A stretch of 64,000 nt of DNA from DATFVA01 sp963771705 (GCA_963771705.1 CAVYUP010000005.1:744001-808000); one strand, 5' to 3'. Counted from the first letter of the stretch, positions 1 to 9,115 are shown. Numbers and translations are program-made. The notes: a model not told the origin generated them from the letters alone.

Positions 1-92
1 ATGTCCAAAACCTTATTGAACGTCTGCCTACAGTAATCGTTAACTATTTTGAGACTTACGCGTACCTGAACTATTTGAGACAAAAAAGCTAA
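1..92 (+). CDS. C-terminal end of an unidentified gene (partial)
   Basis: Frame 3 is open from the window edge and ends at TAA 90-92, giving about 29 residues ending in YLNYLRQKS. The composition looks protein-like and the next gene starts 45 bases later on the same strand. The family cannot be recognised from this fragment, and chance openness over 90 bases is possible. Confidence 0.35.
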   Translation, partial: VQNLIERLPTVIVNYFETYAYLNYLRQKS

Positions 93-136
93 TTATTATC
101 CAGGCAAATTTGAACTTTCGCATAAAGGAGAGTATT

Positions 137-2455
137 ATGAATTTCAGGAAAGTATTGTTAGCAATATTATTATTATTGTTTTCCGATTTTCTGTCTTCTC
201 AAGACCTCTCTGACTCAAACACTGGGGATCCGACTGCATCAAAAGACTTGATAAAGTTAGACTCATTACGAATAGAACGAATTGCTAAAATTTCTCAATT
301 GTGGGGGCATATCAGATATTTTCATCCCTATTTGGATAAGAATCCGGAAAGGTGGAATAGGGCTTATACAACAGGTATAATTGATGTTATAAAAGCAGGA
401 AGCAAAAAAGAATTCAGGACTGCGATACGAAAAATGCTGCTGGAATTAAATGATCCGGTTACCTGTATTATTGAGCCGCATACAGCCTCTAATGAAGATA
501 CTTTAAAATATCCAATAATTTCGTGCTCTGAGGATAGTATACTGTATGTCTCAATAAGAAATTATAATGATCTGGAAGATTATCCTTATACCTATAATCA
601 ACTCAATTCATTAAAGAAAAAGATACCTGTATCATCCGGGATTATTTTTGATCTACGGAATAAATCAAACAATAATATAAAAGGTAGAATTGAATATTAT
701 TTTCAGGATCTTCAATTAATTTTAGCCGACAAGAGGCTTTATTTAACAGGATATAAATCTAAACATTATGATGGATTTGAACCTGAAATCGGTAATACAA
801 CAGGGGGTTATTCTTCAGGTTTTTACATTAAAGGAGAAAAGGAAATTATTCCGGATTCAAATGGATTCAGTAAAAAAGTTATTTTCGTTTGCAATAATGC
901 TTCTGAACTACCCAGAGTGGCATTGGCGCTACAAAGCATTGGACAAGGATTTATTATTTCAGAAGATACGTTATTTGATGCATCTTTGGTCCATACTGCA
1001 GCGTTTGACGTAGAAGATAGCATAAATGTTCAAGTAAGACTGGATGAGTTGGCTGTTGAATCCAAACCGGCTGCTGATTTAATTATAGCAGCCAATACCG
1101 AAGAACCAGAGATTATTGAAATAGCCCGACAATTCTTTGACGGAAGTAATAAACCAGGAAAAATTATTAAAAAGGATTCTTATACACCCAATTTTGAGGC
1201 TGAAAAAATTACTCCGGTTATTTCAGCTAATTCTTACTATCCTGACCTGGGGAATCGATTATTAGCGATCGCTAAAATCTGGACAGTAATTAGTTATTTC
1301 CATGCTTATAAGCATTTAATGAATGAAAACTGGGATGAAGTTTTGAGGAAGTCCATTCCACGATTTGTGAATGCATCAGATTCACTGGAATATCATTTGG
1401 CGGTTGCAGAAATGTATAAACACATTGAGGATGGTCATGGGTTTATCAGAAGTATGGTGTTGAATAATTACTTTGGCACCGCATCACCTCCTGTTGTTAT
1501 CAGATTTATTGAAAACCTTCCTGTTGTTGTCGAAGTACTTCCAGATTCTGTAATTAAAGTTGAAGGTATAGAAAAAGGTGACATCATAGAAAGGATTGAT
1601 GGTGAAGATGTTGAATCAGTCATAAAAAGGAGAATGAAATATAAATGCGCATCGAACCTTTCTGCACTTTATAACTATATTTCCGGGCGTCTCTTAAATG
1701 GTCCGGATAGTTCAACCGTATTTCTTACTATAAGAAATAGAAATCAGGAATCAAAATTAATAGAATTGCCCCGGTCCAATGCTTTTAAGCAATACATTTA
1801 TAACCTTCCTTACGGAGGCCGGCAATCATTTCCGATTCTAAGACTTATTAACGAAGACATTGGTTATGCAGATTTAGACCGCTTAACTCCTGATATGGTA
1901 GATAAAATGTTTGAAGAGTTCAAAGATACTAAAGCCATTATTTTTGATATGAGAGGGTATCCTAACGGAACAGCATGGACTATTGCGCCTCATCTAACGA
2001 ATCAAAAAAATGTATTAGCTGCAAATTTCAGAAGATATTCTCCAATGTATATGAGAATTGGTTCTGATGTATTGGAGACTATAACCGTTATGGATCAGGA
2101 ATTACCCCGGGCACTATTACCGTTTTATAAGGGTATCACCGTTATGTTAATTGATGAGAGAACTCAAAGTCAGGCTGAGCATACGGGGTTGTTCTTCGAG
2201 GCTGCAAATCATACTAAGTTTATCGGGAGTCAATCAGCCGGAGCAGATGGAGATATAACAACTTTTCAAATTCCAGGTAATATCATACTTTATTTTTCAG
2301 GACATGATGTGAGACATTTTGACGGTAGACAACTTCAAAAAATCGGATTAGTGCCAGACATACAAATCAAACCGACGATAGAAGGAATAAGAAACGGTAA
2401 AGACGAAGTATTATTGAGGGCGATCGAATACCTGAGCGACGTGATCAATGATTAA
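137..2455 (+). CDS. S41-family (tail-specific protease-like) secreted peptidase
   Basis: A predicted exported protease of 772 residues. The start at ATG 137 is chosen because AAAGGAG lies at 124-130 and the protein then opens with a signal peptide (MNFRKVLLAILLLLFSDFLSS); an in-frame ATG at 110 lacks this spacing. A helical domain near residues 45-110 (AKISQLWGHIRYFHPY) is repeated near 375-440 (AKIWTVISYFHAYKHL). A PDZ-like segment follows around 475-530, then an S41 core with candidate catalytic Ser678 in ERTQSQAEHTG. The Lys expected in CtpA-type enzymes is not evident in the following SAGADGD stretch, so a tricorn-like catalytic arrangement may apply. It appears to be a single-gene unit. 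The substrate is unknown. Confidence 0.8.
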   Translation: MNFRKVLLAILLLLFSDFLSSQDLSDSNTGDPTASKDLIKLDSLRIERIAKISQLWGHIRYFHPYLDKNPERWNRAYTTGIIDVIKAGSKKEFRTAIRKMLLELNDPVTCIIEPHTASNEDTLKYPIISCSEDSILYVSIRNYNDLEDYPYTYNQLNSLKKKIPVSSGIIFDLRNKSNNNIKGRIEYYFQDLQLILADKRLYLTGYKSKHYDGFEPEIGNTTGGYSSGFYIKGEKEIIPDSNGFSKKVIFVCNNASELPRVALALQSIGQGFIISEDTLFDASLVHTAAFDVEDSINVQVRLDELAVESKPAADLIIAANTEEPEIIEIARQFFDGSNKPGKIIKKDSYTPNFEAEKITPVISANSYYPDLGNRLLAIAKIWTVISYFHAYKHLMNENWDEVLRKSIPRFVNASDSLEYHLAVAEMYKHIEDGHGFIRSMVLNNYFGTASPPVVIRFIENLPVVVEVLPDSVIKVEGIEKGDIIERIDGEDVESVIKRRMKYKCASNLSALYNYISGRLLNGPDSSTVFLTIRNRNQESKLIELPRSNAFKQYIYNLPYGGRQSFPILRLINEDIGYADLDRLTPDMVDKMFEEFKDTKAIIFDMRGYPNGTAWTIAPHLTNQKNVLAANFRRYSPMYMRIGSDVLETITVMDQELPRALLPFYKGITVMLIDERTQSQAEHTGLFFEAANHTKFIGSQSAGADGDITTFQIPGNIILYFSGHDVRHFDGRQLQKIGLVPDIQIKPTIEGIRNGKDEVLLRAIEYLSDVIND

Positions 2456-3249
2456 TCAAAATTTAAGCAGCAAATATCGTTCTGGAAACTTATTCAATTA
2501 TTTTGATGGCAATTGGGATTATGTCAGTACAGCCTCCGGGTTCTAGTTACCGAGAGCATCGATGTTCCCGGTTACATCATGGGAAAAGATCATCTCCAGG
2601 TGCCTTCAATCTGGCGGCCTCTTATTACTTTCATCACCAGTTACACGGCGTGCGACCACCAGTCGTTTTAAATGCAATTCAATTTCAATCATGTGTCCTC
2701 CTCATGTGGTATGCCTGACGTGACGAGTCGCCTATATCTTGGCGTTCGGAATCTTGGTCAGCAACCCATGAGCCCGGTCACCGGTGAGATCGAATAAGAT
2801 GTTCATAGCAAAAATCAATGGTAAAGTTCCTAGTCATAAAATGGGCACTACCCACGAAATCCTGCGAATTTAGACTGTAAACACATAGTGCGGAGAATCC
2901 CTGTCTCCCGGTGCAGTCTACAGAACCTCGAGAACTGATGTAATATATTTAAAGTCTGTAAAGCAATTAGGTCAATTAGAATATAAATTCTTTCCAAATG
3001 TTTCTGACCATCTCATCATCTGGTTCTTATTAAGGGTTATATCGTCGCCGATTCTTCCGCTTAGTTCTCCAAGCAAGGAATTTTTGTGTACCGCCATTTG
3101 TTTTCCCGTTTTTGTTTCTGTTCCAAATATGTTAAATTTCTGCCAGAATTTACAGTTTAGGGGTTCTTCAGTCTTGATTTTTCCATTTTTTCTTCGGCCT
3201 CATAAGGGCCTCATTTCGGCCTGCATCCCCAGTGTAACCCCAAGGTAAA

Positions 3250-3393
3250 AGGAGAACAAAAGGAGGATATTCCCGGGAGGTTGAGGTAGGAGATTCCTCC
3301 TTGCGGTTGGAATGACCAGGAAGAGGAGAACGGAAGGGGGATATTTTCGGGAGGTTGAGGTAGGGGATTCCTCCCTGCGGTTGGAATGACTAT
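3250..3393. repeat. Two tandem copies of a ~70-bp purine-rich repeat (74-bp period)
   Basis: Copies at 3250-3319 and 3324-3393 share AGGAGAAC, GATATT, CGGGAGGTTGAGGTAGG, GATTCCTCC and TGCGGTTGGAATGAC in the same order. The GATTCCTC...GGAATGAC core is like the short intergenic repeats found in many bacterial genomes and also appears near 33010-33045 and 42050-42080. The open minus-strand frame over this stretch is a by-product of composition. Confidence 0.8.
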
Positions 3394-3457
3394 GGGGGGA
3401 GGACAGAAAAGGGAAAAAGGAAAAAGTGGAGGCAGAGGGCTTGGGGCAGAGAGCGTA

Positions 3458-3560
3458 GGAGGTGGAGGGATTGTTTCGGTCGAAGACTCCCTCGCGATGA
3501 CGACGTGGGGAGGAGAGGAGGTGAAGGGATTGCTTCACCCGAGGACTCATTCGCGATGAC
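3458..3560. repeat. Two further diverged repeat copies (59-bp period)
   Basis: Copies at 3458-3501 and 3517-3560 share GGAGGTG, AGGGATTG, TTC, GACTC and CGCGATGAC. They look like a second subtype of the GGAATGAC/CGATGAC intergenic repeat beside the 3250-3393 pair. They sit just past the 3' end of the minus-strand sugar-dehydrogenase gene and could affect transcript ends. Confidence 0.7.
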
Positions 3561-3574
3561 CGGGAGACAAAATA

Positions 3575-4705
3575 TTATTTGTTGTAGCTGATCCGGTAAA
3601 TCATTCCCGCGTAATCGTCGCTGACAAGGAGGGAGCCGTCGTTCATCTGTTCAACATCTACCGGTCTTCCTGAAACGGACTCGCCCTGAAGCCATCCTTC
3701 AGCGAATGGTTCTTTACTTACAGGTGTATTCCCGTCGAGTTTAACAAACATTACACGGTAGCCGATCTTTTTACTGCGGTTCCAGGAACCATGCTCAGCG
3801 ATGAAGATAGAGTTTTTATATTTTCCAGGGAACATATTTCCTGTATAAAATTCCATTCCCAGCGCCGCTACGTGTGGTCCTAATTCCATTACAGGCTTTG
3901 TAAATTTAGAAAGGTCAACTCCCTGACCGTACTCAGGATCGCGAATGTCTTTGCCGTGCATATAAGGATAACCGAAGTTCATCCCTTTCTCAGGAGCCCG
4001 GTTAAGTTCATCAGGAGGAACATTATCGCCGAGCAGATCCCTGCCGTTATCAGTAAACCAGAGGGCGCCGTCAACGGGGGACCAGTCGAACCCCACAGTA
4101 TTTCTTATACCGTGGGCGTATACTTCAAGGCCGCTGCCGTCAGGATCCATCCGCATTATTGAAGCGAAACGCTCGTCATCGCTTTTACATATATTACAGG
4201 GAGCGCCTACGGGAACGTAGAGTTTGCCATCGGGGCTAAATTTTATGAACTTCCAGCCATGGTGCCTTGCATCAGGGAAGCTATCATTTACCACGACAGG
4301 CTGAGGCGGATTTTGAAGATGATTTTCGATATCGGGATATTTTAGTACGCGGCTGATTTCGGCTACATAAAGATCTCCGTTATGCAGAGCCACACCGTTG
4401 GGGGAATCGAGTCCTTCCGCGATTGTTATTACCCTGTCGGCTTTTTTATCATTATTAGTATCGAGGATTGCGTAAACTTTCCCTTCACCGCGGGTTCCCA
4501 CAAAAAGTACTCCCGATTTACTCATAGCCATCGATCTTGCACCGGGAGCGTCGGCGTAAACATCAATCTTAAATCCCGGCGGAAGCTTGATATCGCCCTG
4601 CCGGCCCGAAACAAGGTCATCCTTTGAATTACAGAAGACGGCAAGAACCAAAAAGGGGAGCACCGCCATTACAAGGAGCGACTTATTCATATAAACTCTT
4701 CTCAT
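3575..4705 (-). CDS. PQQ-type glucose/sorbosone dehydrogenase-like protein
   Basis: A 376-residue predicted exported six-bladed beta-propeller of the sorbosone/soluble glucose dehydrogenase family, which oxidises sugars with PQQ. Seen: an N-terminal hydrophobic segment ending in FCNS (possible but non-canonical lipobox), GFKIDVYADAPGARSMA, DSPNGVALHNGDLYVAE, DARHHGWKFIKFSPDGKLYVPVGAPCNIC and GIRNTVGFDWSP. Family members often keep the fold without proven activity, so the substrate is not assigned. The start at 4705 follows AAGGAGG with four bases of spacing. It is 13 bases downstream of the PspC gene, so the two are probably cotranscribed. Confidence 0.85.
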   Translation of the reverse strand: MRRVYMNKSLLVMAVLPFLVLAVFCNSKDDLVSGRQGDIKLPPGFKIDVYADAPGARSMAMSKSGVLFVGTRGEGKVYAILDTNNDKKADRVITIAEGLDSPNGVALHNGDLYVAEISRVLKYPDIENHLQNPPQPVVVNDSFPDARHHGWKFIKFSPDGKLYVPVGAPCNICKSDDERFASIMRMDPDGSGLEVYAHGIRNTVGFDWSPVDGALWFTDNGRDLLGDNVPPDELNRAPEKGMNFGYPYMHGKDIRDPEYGQGVDLSKFTKPVMELGPHVAALGMEFYTGNMFPGKYKNSIFIAEHGSWNRSKKIGYRVMFVKLDGNTPVSKEPFAEGWLQGESVSGRPVDVEQMNDGSLLVSDDYAGMIYRISYNK

Positions 4706-4718
4706 AATTCCTCCTTAT

Positions 4719-4907
4719 TTAAGGGGCATCCGGAGGGGGCATAACGATCCACAGAATAACGTACACGAGTATACCCGGGAATGCCGCACTAAGCACTGAC
4801 AGTATAACGTAACCCACACGCACAACCGTAGGATCCCATCCGAGCCACTCAGCCAATCCGGCGCAGACTCCGGCAATTATTTTATTATAAGATCTTTTAA
4901 GGGCCAT
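4719..4907 (-). CDS. PspC-domain small membrane protein
   Basis: A 62-residue protein made almost entirely of a PspC domain: KIIAGVCAGLAEWLGWDPTVVRVGYVIL followed by one hydrophobic helix and IVMPPPDAP. PspC proteins act in envelope stress responses, but stand-alone short versions like this are common in the Bacteroidota and mostly uncharacterised. It precedes the sugar-dehydrogenase-like gene by 13 bases on the same strand. The ribosome binding site is weak (GGAAAG). Confidence 0.85.
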   Translation of the reverse strand: MALKRSYNKIIAGVCAGLAEWLGWDPTVVRVGYVILSVLSAAFPGILVYVILWIVMPPPDAP

Positions 4908-5032
4908 AAACTTTCCGTTTTATTATCATTAAAATAATAAAATGAAGAATTGCATGTTAGCAGCTGTGACAGGTCAGTTTTGATAAGAATGCCGCCGCTT
5001 CTACTTTTAAGGGATATAAACTGAGGTTAACA

Positions 5033-5584
5033 ATGTTTGATAAACTGGTTAATTTGGCGAAGAATACGATAAAGACGGGTGTTAAGGGTACTGGTGAAGC
5101 CGCGGATGTTACCATAAATGTGATTAAGGAACTCACGGCACATACCATAAAAGATTCCGGGGAGCTTGTAAAAGAAGGGATTAAATTTACGGCCTCGCTT
5201 GTGAGAGGCACAATACTTGGAATGGCAGAGATTGGAGCCTCGCTGATAAAGGTTATTAAGGATGTTGTAAGGGTAACTATTGAAGGCGCTATGGAATCGG
5301 GTGTAGGGCAGAGCGAGGCTATACGCGGAGCGGTATCGCAGGCGATTAGAACGGCAAAGGAAAAGGGAGCGAATGTAGGGCAGGCATCACTTGAGGCTGT
5401 TAAAGGCGCTGTGAGTGCCGTAAAAAGCCGGGGAGGCAACGTAAACGAGGCAAGACATACCGCGGTTGCAGCTGCCCTTGACGCGGCGAAAGAGATAAGC
5501 GCCGACGCCAGGGAAGAGGTAAAAAGAGTTCTTTCCTCGGGGATTGAAGGCGCTCAGAAAATTATAGATTCATTAAAAAGTTAG
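5033..5584 (+). CDS. Helical protein of unknown function (183 aa)
   Basis: Not recognised. The protein has no signal peptide and is rich in Ala, Val, Gly, Lys and Glu with long amphipathic helices. Short repeated patterns such as EAIRGAVSQAIRTAKEKGANVGQASLEAVKGAVSA suggest a phasin-like or apolipoprotein-like helical bundle; that is only a resemblance of style. The start follows ACTGAGGTTAAC. It is divergent from the PspC gene and convergent with the YciI gene, so it seems monocistronic. A short CCGGA-gta-TCCGG hairpin follows the stop at 5590-5602. Confidence 0.7.
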   Translation: MFDKLVNLAKNTIKTGVKGTGEAADVTINVIKELTAHTIKDSGELVKEGIKFTASLVRGTILGMAEIGASLIKVIKDVVRVTIEGAMESGVGQSEAIRGAVSQAIRTAKEKGANVGQASLEAVKGAVSAVKSRGGNVNEARHTAVAAALDAAKEISADAREEVKRVLSSGIEGAQKIIDSLKS

Positions 5585-5616
5585 CGACGCCGGAGTATCC
5601 GGGGATTATTCCGTTA

Positions 5617-5910
5617 TTATCCTACCCAATCTTTGAGAAACTGCTGGTAGTGTACGGGTTCGAATTCGATAAATTCGTACTCTGCAGCATTCTCTTTCTG
5701 GTAGGGATCATTACTGAAGAAAGCTTTGACTTCATCCGCCGATTTACCCCGTGCGGCTATCAGTCCTCCTTTCCTCGGTACCTGCGGACCTGAATAAAGT
5801 ACAATTCCATCTTTATATCCTTTTTCAAGGAATTCCCTGTGGCGGGGACGGATATCGTTTATCTTTTCTACTGATTCAATGTAATGGATGATGATAATAA
5901 AGTGTTTCAT
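5617..5910 (-). CDS. YciI-like protein
   Basis: A 97-residue YciI/DGPF-type ferredoxin-fold protein. Seen: MKHFIIIIHYIESVEKINDIRPRHREFL with the conserved His, then GYKDGIVLYSGPQVPRKGG and a final FSNDPYQKENAAEYEFIEFEPV. An upstream in-frame ATG (6009) would add 33 residues encoded by a palindromic repeat and a 20-bp tandem repeat, so 5910 is the better start and matches family length. It is the last gene of the recycling operon, 101 bases after the DUF819 gene. Biochemical role is unknown for most members. Confidence 0.85.
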   Translation of the reverse strand: MKHFIIIIHYIESVEKINDIRPRHREFLEKGYKDGIVLYSGPQVPRKGGLIAARGKSADEVKAFFSNDPYQKENAAEYEFIEFEPVHYQQFLKDWVG

Positions 5911-5927
5911 TGTATATCCAGTATTTA

Positions 5928-5956
5928 CCGGGTTAAAACCCGGGGTGTTTTGTTTA
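5928..5956. repeat. CCGGGTT palindromic intergenic repeat, copy 1
   Basis: CCGGGTT-AA-AACCCGG (5928-5943) is followed by GGTGTTTTGTTTA. Nearly the same unit occurs at 7171-7200. Both copies sit just upstream of a minus-strand gene within the same operon, which suggests a mobile palindromic (REP-like) element or a processing or attenuation hairpin. Confidence 0.8.
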
Positions 5957-5961
5957 ACAGT

Positions 5962-5999
5962 ATAAATGAACCGGCAAAAGAATAAATGAGCCGGCAAAA
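5962..5999. repeat. 20-bp tandem repeat, two copies
   Basis: ATAAATGAACCGGCAAAA (5962-5979) and ATAAATGAGCCGGCAAAA (5982-5999) lie 20 bases apart between the DUF819 and YciI genes. No function can be assigned. Confidence 0.7.
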
Positions 6000-6011
6000 C
6001 GGGGTTCATTT

Positions 6012-7154
6012 CTATTTAAGGAAATTCCCGATAGCGACACCTATGAAAGTAGCAATAGCGTAGCCCAGGGTTCCGCAGAGGACAGCAGGGATTACAAGAT
6101 CTTTCCACTTACGCGCTACAGCCATAGCCGCGGCTGTTGTCGGCCCTCCCATATTTGCATTCGAGGCAATTACAATTTCAGCAAGGTCAAGTTTGAAAAG
6201 TTTTCCCGCTGCGAGAATAAATATGAGGTGAACCAGCAATATAACGGCGGCAAAGAAAAATAATACGGGTCCTACTTTAAGCACAACATATAAATTAGCG
6301 CTTGCTCCGATAACAACGAAGAACACCTGCATAAGGAGTGCGCCGATCTGATCGGCACCTTCAATAGTACCTACCAGCTTAGGGAATAAGGTGGCGGCAA
6401 GAACTACTATAGCGGTTATAATAAGTATACCGCTTCCCTGTATATTGATAAGATCGGACAAGCCGAAGCCAACGGCGCAGATACTGAGGGCCAGCGCGAG
6501 TGCTTTAGCCATATTAAAGAGGTCGGGCCGTTTCTGTTCTTCAGTATAAATATCATCTTCAATAAGCTCTGCTTTAGCGTCGTGCTCGGTTGAGTAGAGC
6601 TTTTTAAGAATAGCGGCGGAGGGGAGGGCGAATAAGACAATGAAGTAGGCAGCCATCACAAGATTATCGGCGGCTACTCCCGCAGTGAGAAGATCTCCCG
6701 CGTTAAGCTGAAGAGCAGCGGCTGTTGCTACATAGTTCATCGAGCCGCCTATATAGGTAGAGCAGAAGATGCCGGCAAGCTTCCAGCCTTCAGGACCCAG
6801 GGAAAATATAGCGAATGAAATGAAGGTGCCTATGATAGTACCCACCGCGCCGAAGAAGAAAGCGATGAGTGTTGGTCCCGCTTCCTTAATTATTCTTCTG
6901 AGGTTTGCTTTGAAAAGCAGAAGGGGGATGGCAAGAGGAACGAGGTACGACCATACCATGTCGTATGCCGGGGCCTCCGTGGGTATTATAGAAAGGTTAG
7001 AGAGAATGAAAGCGGCGATGATAGCGATAACTACGGCGGAGAGCTTGGAGCCGATTTTTGATTTCTCCGCCCACAGGCTGAAAGCGGCGATGATGAAAAG
7101 AACCGCCCACAAGGCCCAGTGGTTATCAGGGGTAATGAGTGTGCCTTGAAACAA
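6012..7154 (-). CDS. DUF819 family multi-pass membrane protein
   Basis: A 380-residue inner-membrane protein with about ten to eleven hydrophobic helices, matching the DUF819 family (YjcL-like). Seen: DNHWALWAVLFIIAAFSLWAEKS, the SYLVPLAIPLLLFKANLRRI block, GTYIGGSMNYVATA-type glycine-rich helix pair (CSTYIGGSMNYVA), and the C-terminal NANMGGPTTAAAMA repeat of it, consistent with two inverted repeats as in many carriers. The start is TTG 7154, supported by GGAGGAAATA just upstream. Its place between NagZ-like and YciI genes suggests a role in moving a cell-wall turnover product; this is inference, as the substrate of the family is unknown. Confidence 0.85.
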   Translation of the reverse strand: MFQGTLITPDNHWALWAVLFIIAAFSLWAEKSKIGSKLSAVVIAIIAAFILSNLSIIPTEAPAYDMVWSYLVPLAIPLLLFKANLRRIIKEAGPTLIAFFFGAVGTIIGTFISFAIFSLGPEGWKLAGIFCSTYIGGSMNYVATAAALQLNAGDLLTAGVAADNLVMAAYFIVLFALPSAAILKKLYSTEHDAKAELIEDDIYTEEQKRPDLFNMAKALALALSICAVGFGLSDLINIQGSGILIITAIVVLAATLFPKLVGTIEGADQIGALLMQVFFVVIGASANLYVVLKVGPVLFFFAAVILLVHLIFILAAGKLFKLDLAEIVIASNANMGGPTTAAAMAVARKWKDLVIPAVLCGTLGYAIATFIGVAIGNFLK

Positions 7155-7170
7155 TATTTCCTCCAGGGAT

Positions 7171-7260
7171 CCGGGTTAAAAACCCGGGATGTTTTGTTTA
7201 GTTAAATGGTTATCACCTGGCTAAAGCCAGGTGCAATATCAAGCTAAAGCCCGGTGCGAT
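7171..7260. repeat. Cluster of palindromic repeats upstream of the DUF819 gene
   Basis: Copy 2 of the CCGGGTT palindrome (7171-7200, ending in GATGTTTTGTTTA) is followed by a perfect CACCTGGCT-AA-AGCCAGGTG palindrome (7214-7233) and a related half copy AGCTAAAGCCCGGTGCGAT (7242-7260). They fill the gap between the GH3 and DUF819 genes. Confidence 0.8.
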
Positions 7261-7282
7261 AAGGGCTGTAATTATCTCGTGA

Positions 7283-9115
7283 CTAAGGGTTGGGGTTAGC
7301 GGCTGATGTTAACCCGAAACCCAGTTTATATTCTGTATCAGGAATGGATATGGGAAGTTTCCCGACAGCGTTTATCTTTCCGGTTACCACATCAAAAGCG
7401 GCCTGCTGTGAAACCTCAGGTCCTCCATATGAACATAAGTAAACTTTTACAGAAGGCAAAACCGAAAGCAGATAGGGGTCATCGAGGCTAACCATTATAA
7501 CGGGCTTCCGGCTTTTGAGGATCTCTTTTATGAACTTTTCGTGGAAGGCGAGAGTGAGCGTATCATTCTCAGAGCGGAGCCGCATAAACACGGGAAGGAT
7601 TATAATATCTGAACCCCTGACAATCCGGAGAGCTTTACTGTAATCGCGCCCGTTACTTTTCCTATCGATAAAAAAGGATTTTGTTTTTTTGAAAGACGCG
7701 CTGACCAGTTTTTCAAAGAATTCTTTTTTACCGGTCTTTGTTCCATCTGTAATTGTAATGCAGCCGACCTTAGGAGAATATGATGTATCAAGAGGGATAA
7801 TATTGTTCACGTTCTTCACAAGAGTAATAGAATGCTCCGCTATTTTACGGGCAAGGTTGTAATTGCTTTCCCACAGCGTATCAAGTTCGGCAGTCTGCGC
7901 ACTGCCCGTTAAACTGCCCGCGCGGTTAAGCCAGACTTTTGCGGCGAGGATTTTCCTTACACTATGATTGATCCTTTCCATACTAATAAGACTATCTTTC
8001 ACCGCCGAGACCAGCTTATTTATTGTAACGTTATCATCAGGAGGCATTAAAAGAATATCATTCCCGGCTTCAACCGCCATAAGAGCGGCATCACCAACGG
8101 AGAAATATTTAGTTACGGCATTCATATTAAGCGCATCGGTTATTATAAGTCCATCGAACTGCAATTCATTCTGAAGGAGGTCGGTTACAATTGCCTTAGA
8201 GAGGCTGGAAGGAATCCGGCTATCACCCTGAAGAGAAGGGACGTAGAGATGTCCCACCATAATTGCCTGAACCCCGGCCTTTATTGATTGTATGAAGGGA
8301 ACGAGTTCATTCTGAAACAGCAACCCACGGGAACCGGGGATTACGGGAAGATCGAGGTGGGAGTCAGTCTGCGTATTTCCATGACCCGGAAAATGTTTTG
8401 CCGTTGTAATAACCTTTTCGTTTTTTGAACCTGAGATGAAAGCGATAGTATAGCTAGAAACAATTTCCTTATCTTCCGAAAACGACCTGTTATTGATGAT
8501 AGGATTGAGAGGATTGTTATTGACATCGGCGACGGGGGCGAGGTTCTGACGCACCCCCAGCGCTTTACAGGCGGCGGCAACAGCCCGGCCCATATCGTAA
8601 GCATAAAAGATATTGCCCGCAGCGGCTACAGCCATATTGTAGGGGAACTCAACAGCATCTTCGATCCTTGATCCAAGTCCCCTTTCAAAATCCGAAGAAA
8701 TAAGTAGGGGAATTTGTGATTCTTTCTGAAGTTTATCGATCATCTGCTGCTCGGCCGCTATCTCCCCCTGGAAAAAGATAATTCCCCCTATATGAGAATC
8801 CTTCACCAGGCGGCTGATACGCTTAAACTCGGGGGATGAAGTATCAGAACTAAAACCCTTACTCCAGCTCATCACCATCTGGGCGCATTTATCCCTCAGA
8901 CTCATCTTTTTAATACGCGCCTCAATAGAATCCTTATCCTGATTATCCAATTTGAATACGCGCGGATATTCAGGATAAATTATATCAGGCACCTCATCAG
9001 AGAATATTTTATCAATATTTATCAAAGACGGATTTATTGAAGGGGGATAGAGCGCAAAGATCAGCAGCGTTACGAAGGTGAAGGCGAAGTTATTTCTATG
9101 GGCGCGCTTCTTCAT
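7283..9115 (-). CDS. GH3 beta-N-acetylhexosaminidase, NagZ-like
   Basis: A 610-residue exported family-3 glycosidase, predicted to cut GlcNAc from cell-wall fragments. Seen: an N-terminal hydrophobic export signal; the (beta/alpha)8 domain with KHFPGHG (240-246) and DSH (251-253), the NagZ signature loop providing the general acid His; nucleophile candidate Asp327 in GLIITDALNM; then a C-terminal alpha/beta sandwich domain (from about 420). In many Bacteroidota this enzyme is fused to a beta-lactamase-type hydrolase; here the two are separate, and the upstream hydrolase gene ends on the base immediately before this ATG. This tight junction points to translational coupling. Confidence 0.9.
   Translation of the reverse strand: MKKRAHRNNFAFTFVTLLIFALYPPSINPSLINIDKIFSDEVPDIIYPEYPRVFKLDNQDKDSIEARIKKMSLRDKCAQMVMSWSKGFSSDTSSPEFKRISRLVKDSHIGGIIFFQGEIAAEQQMIDKLQKESQIPLLISSDFERGLGSRIEDAVEFPYNMAVAAAGNIFYAYDMGRAVAAACKALGVRQNLAPVADVNNNPLNPIINNRSFSEDKEIVSSYTIAFISGSKNEKVITTAKHFPGHGNTQTDSHLDLPVIPGSRGLLFQNELVPFIQSIKAGVQAIMVGHLYVPSLQGDSRIPSSLSKAIVTDLLQNELQFDGLIITDALNMNAVTKYFSVGDAALMAVEAGNDILLMPPDDNVTINKLVSAVKDSLISMERINHSVRKILAAKVWLNRAGSLTGSAQTAELDTLWESNYNLARKIAEHSITLVKNVNNIIPLDTSYSPKVGCITITDGTKTGKKEFFEKLVSASFKKTKSFFIDRKSNGRDYSKALRIVRGSDIIILPVFMRLRSENDTLTLAFHEKFIKEILKSRKPVIMVSLDDPYLLSVLPSVKVYLCSYGGPEVSQQAAFDVVTGKINAVGKLPISIPDTEYKLGFGLTSAANPNP

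Larger units (their letters stand above)
2456..3574. other. 1.1-kb non-coding stretch
   Basis: No convincing gene is seen. The first half (2460-2950) is of mixed composition without recognisable coding. A 28-codon minus-strand reading frame at 2606-2692 has a good AGGAGG site but no recognisable product. The second half carries purine-rich direct repeats, listed separately. Confidence 0.6.

Noticed and set aside
2503..2718. 71-codon plus-strand frame
   Set aside because: No ribosome site or recognisable motif, and a composition unlike the other genes.
3200..3550. 116-codon open frame on the minus strand
   Set aside because: It covers the purine-rich direct repeats; the product is low-complexity Ser/Pro/Arg and mirrors the repeat period, with no ribosome site.
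4957..5439. 160-codon minus-strand frame
   Set aside because: It is antisense to the helical-protein gene at 5033-5584, which has a ribosome site and coding-like composition; the antisense frame has neither.
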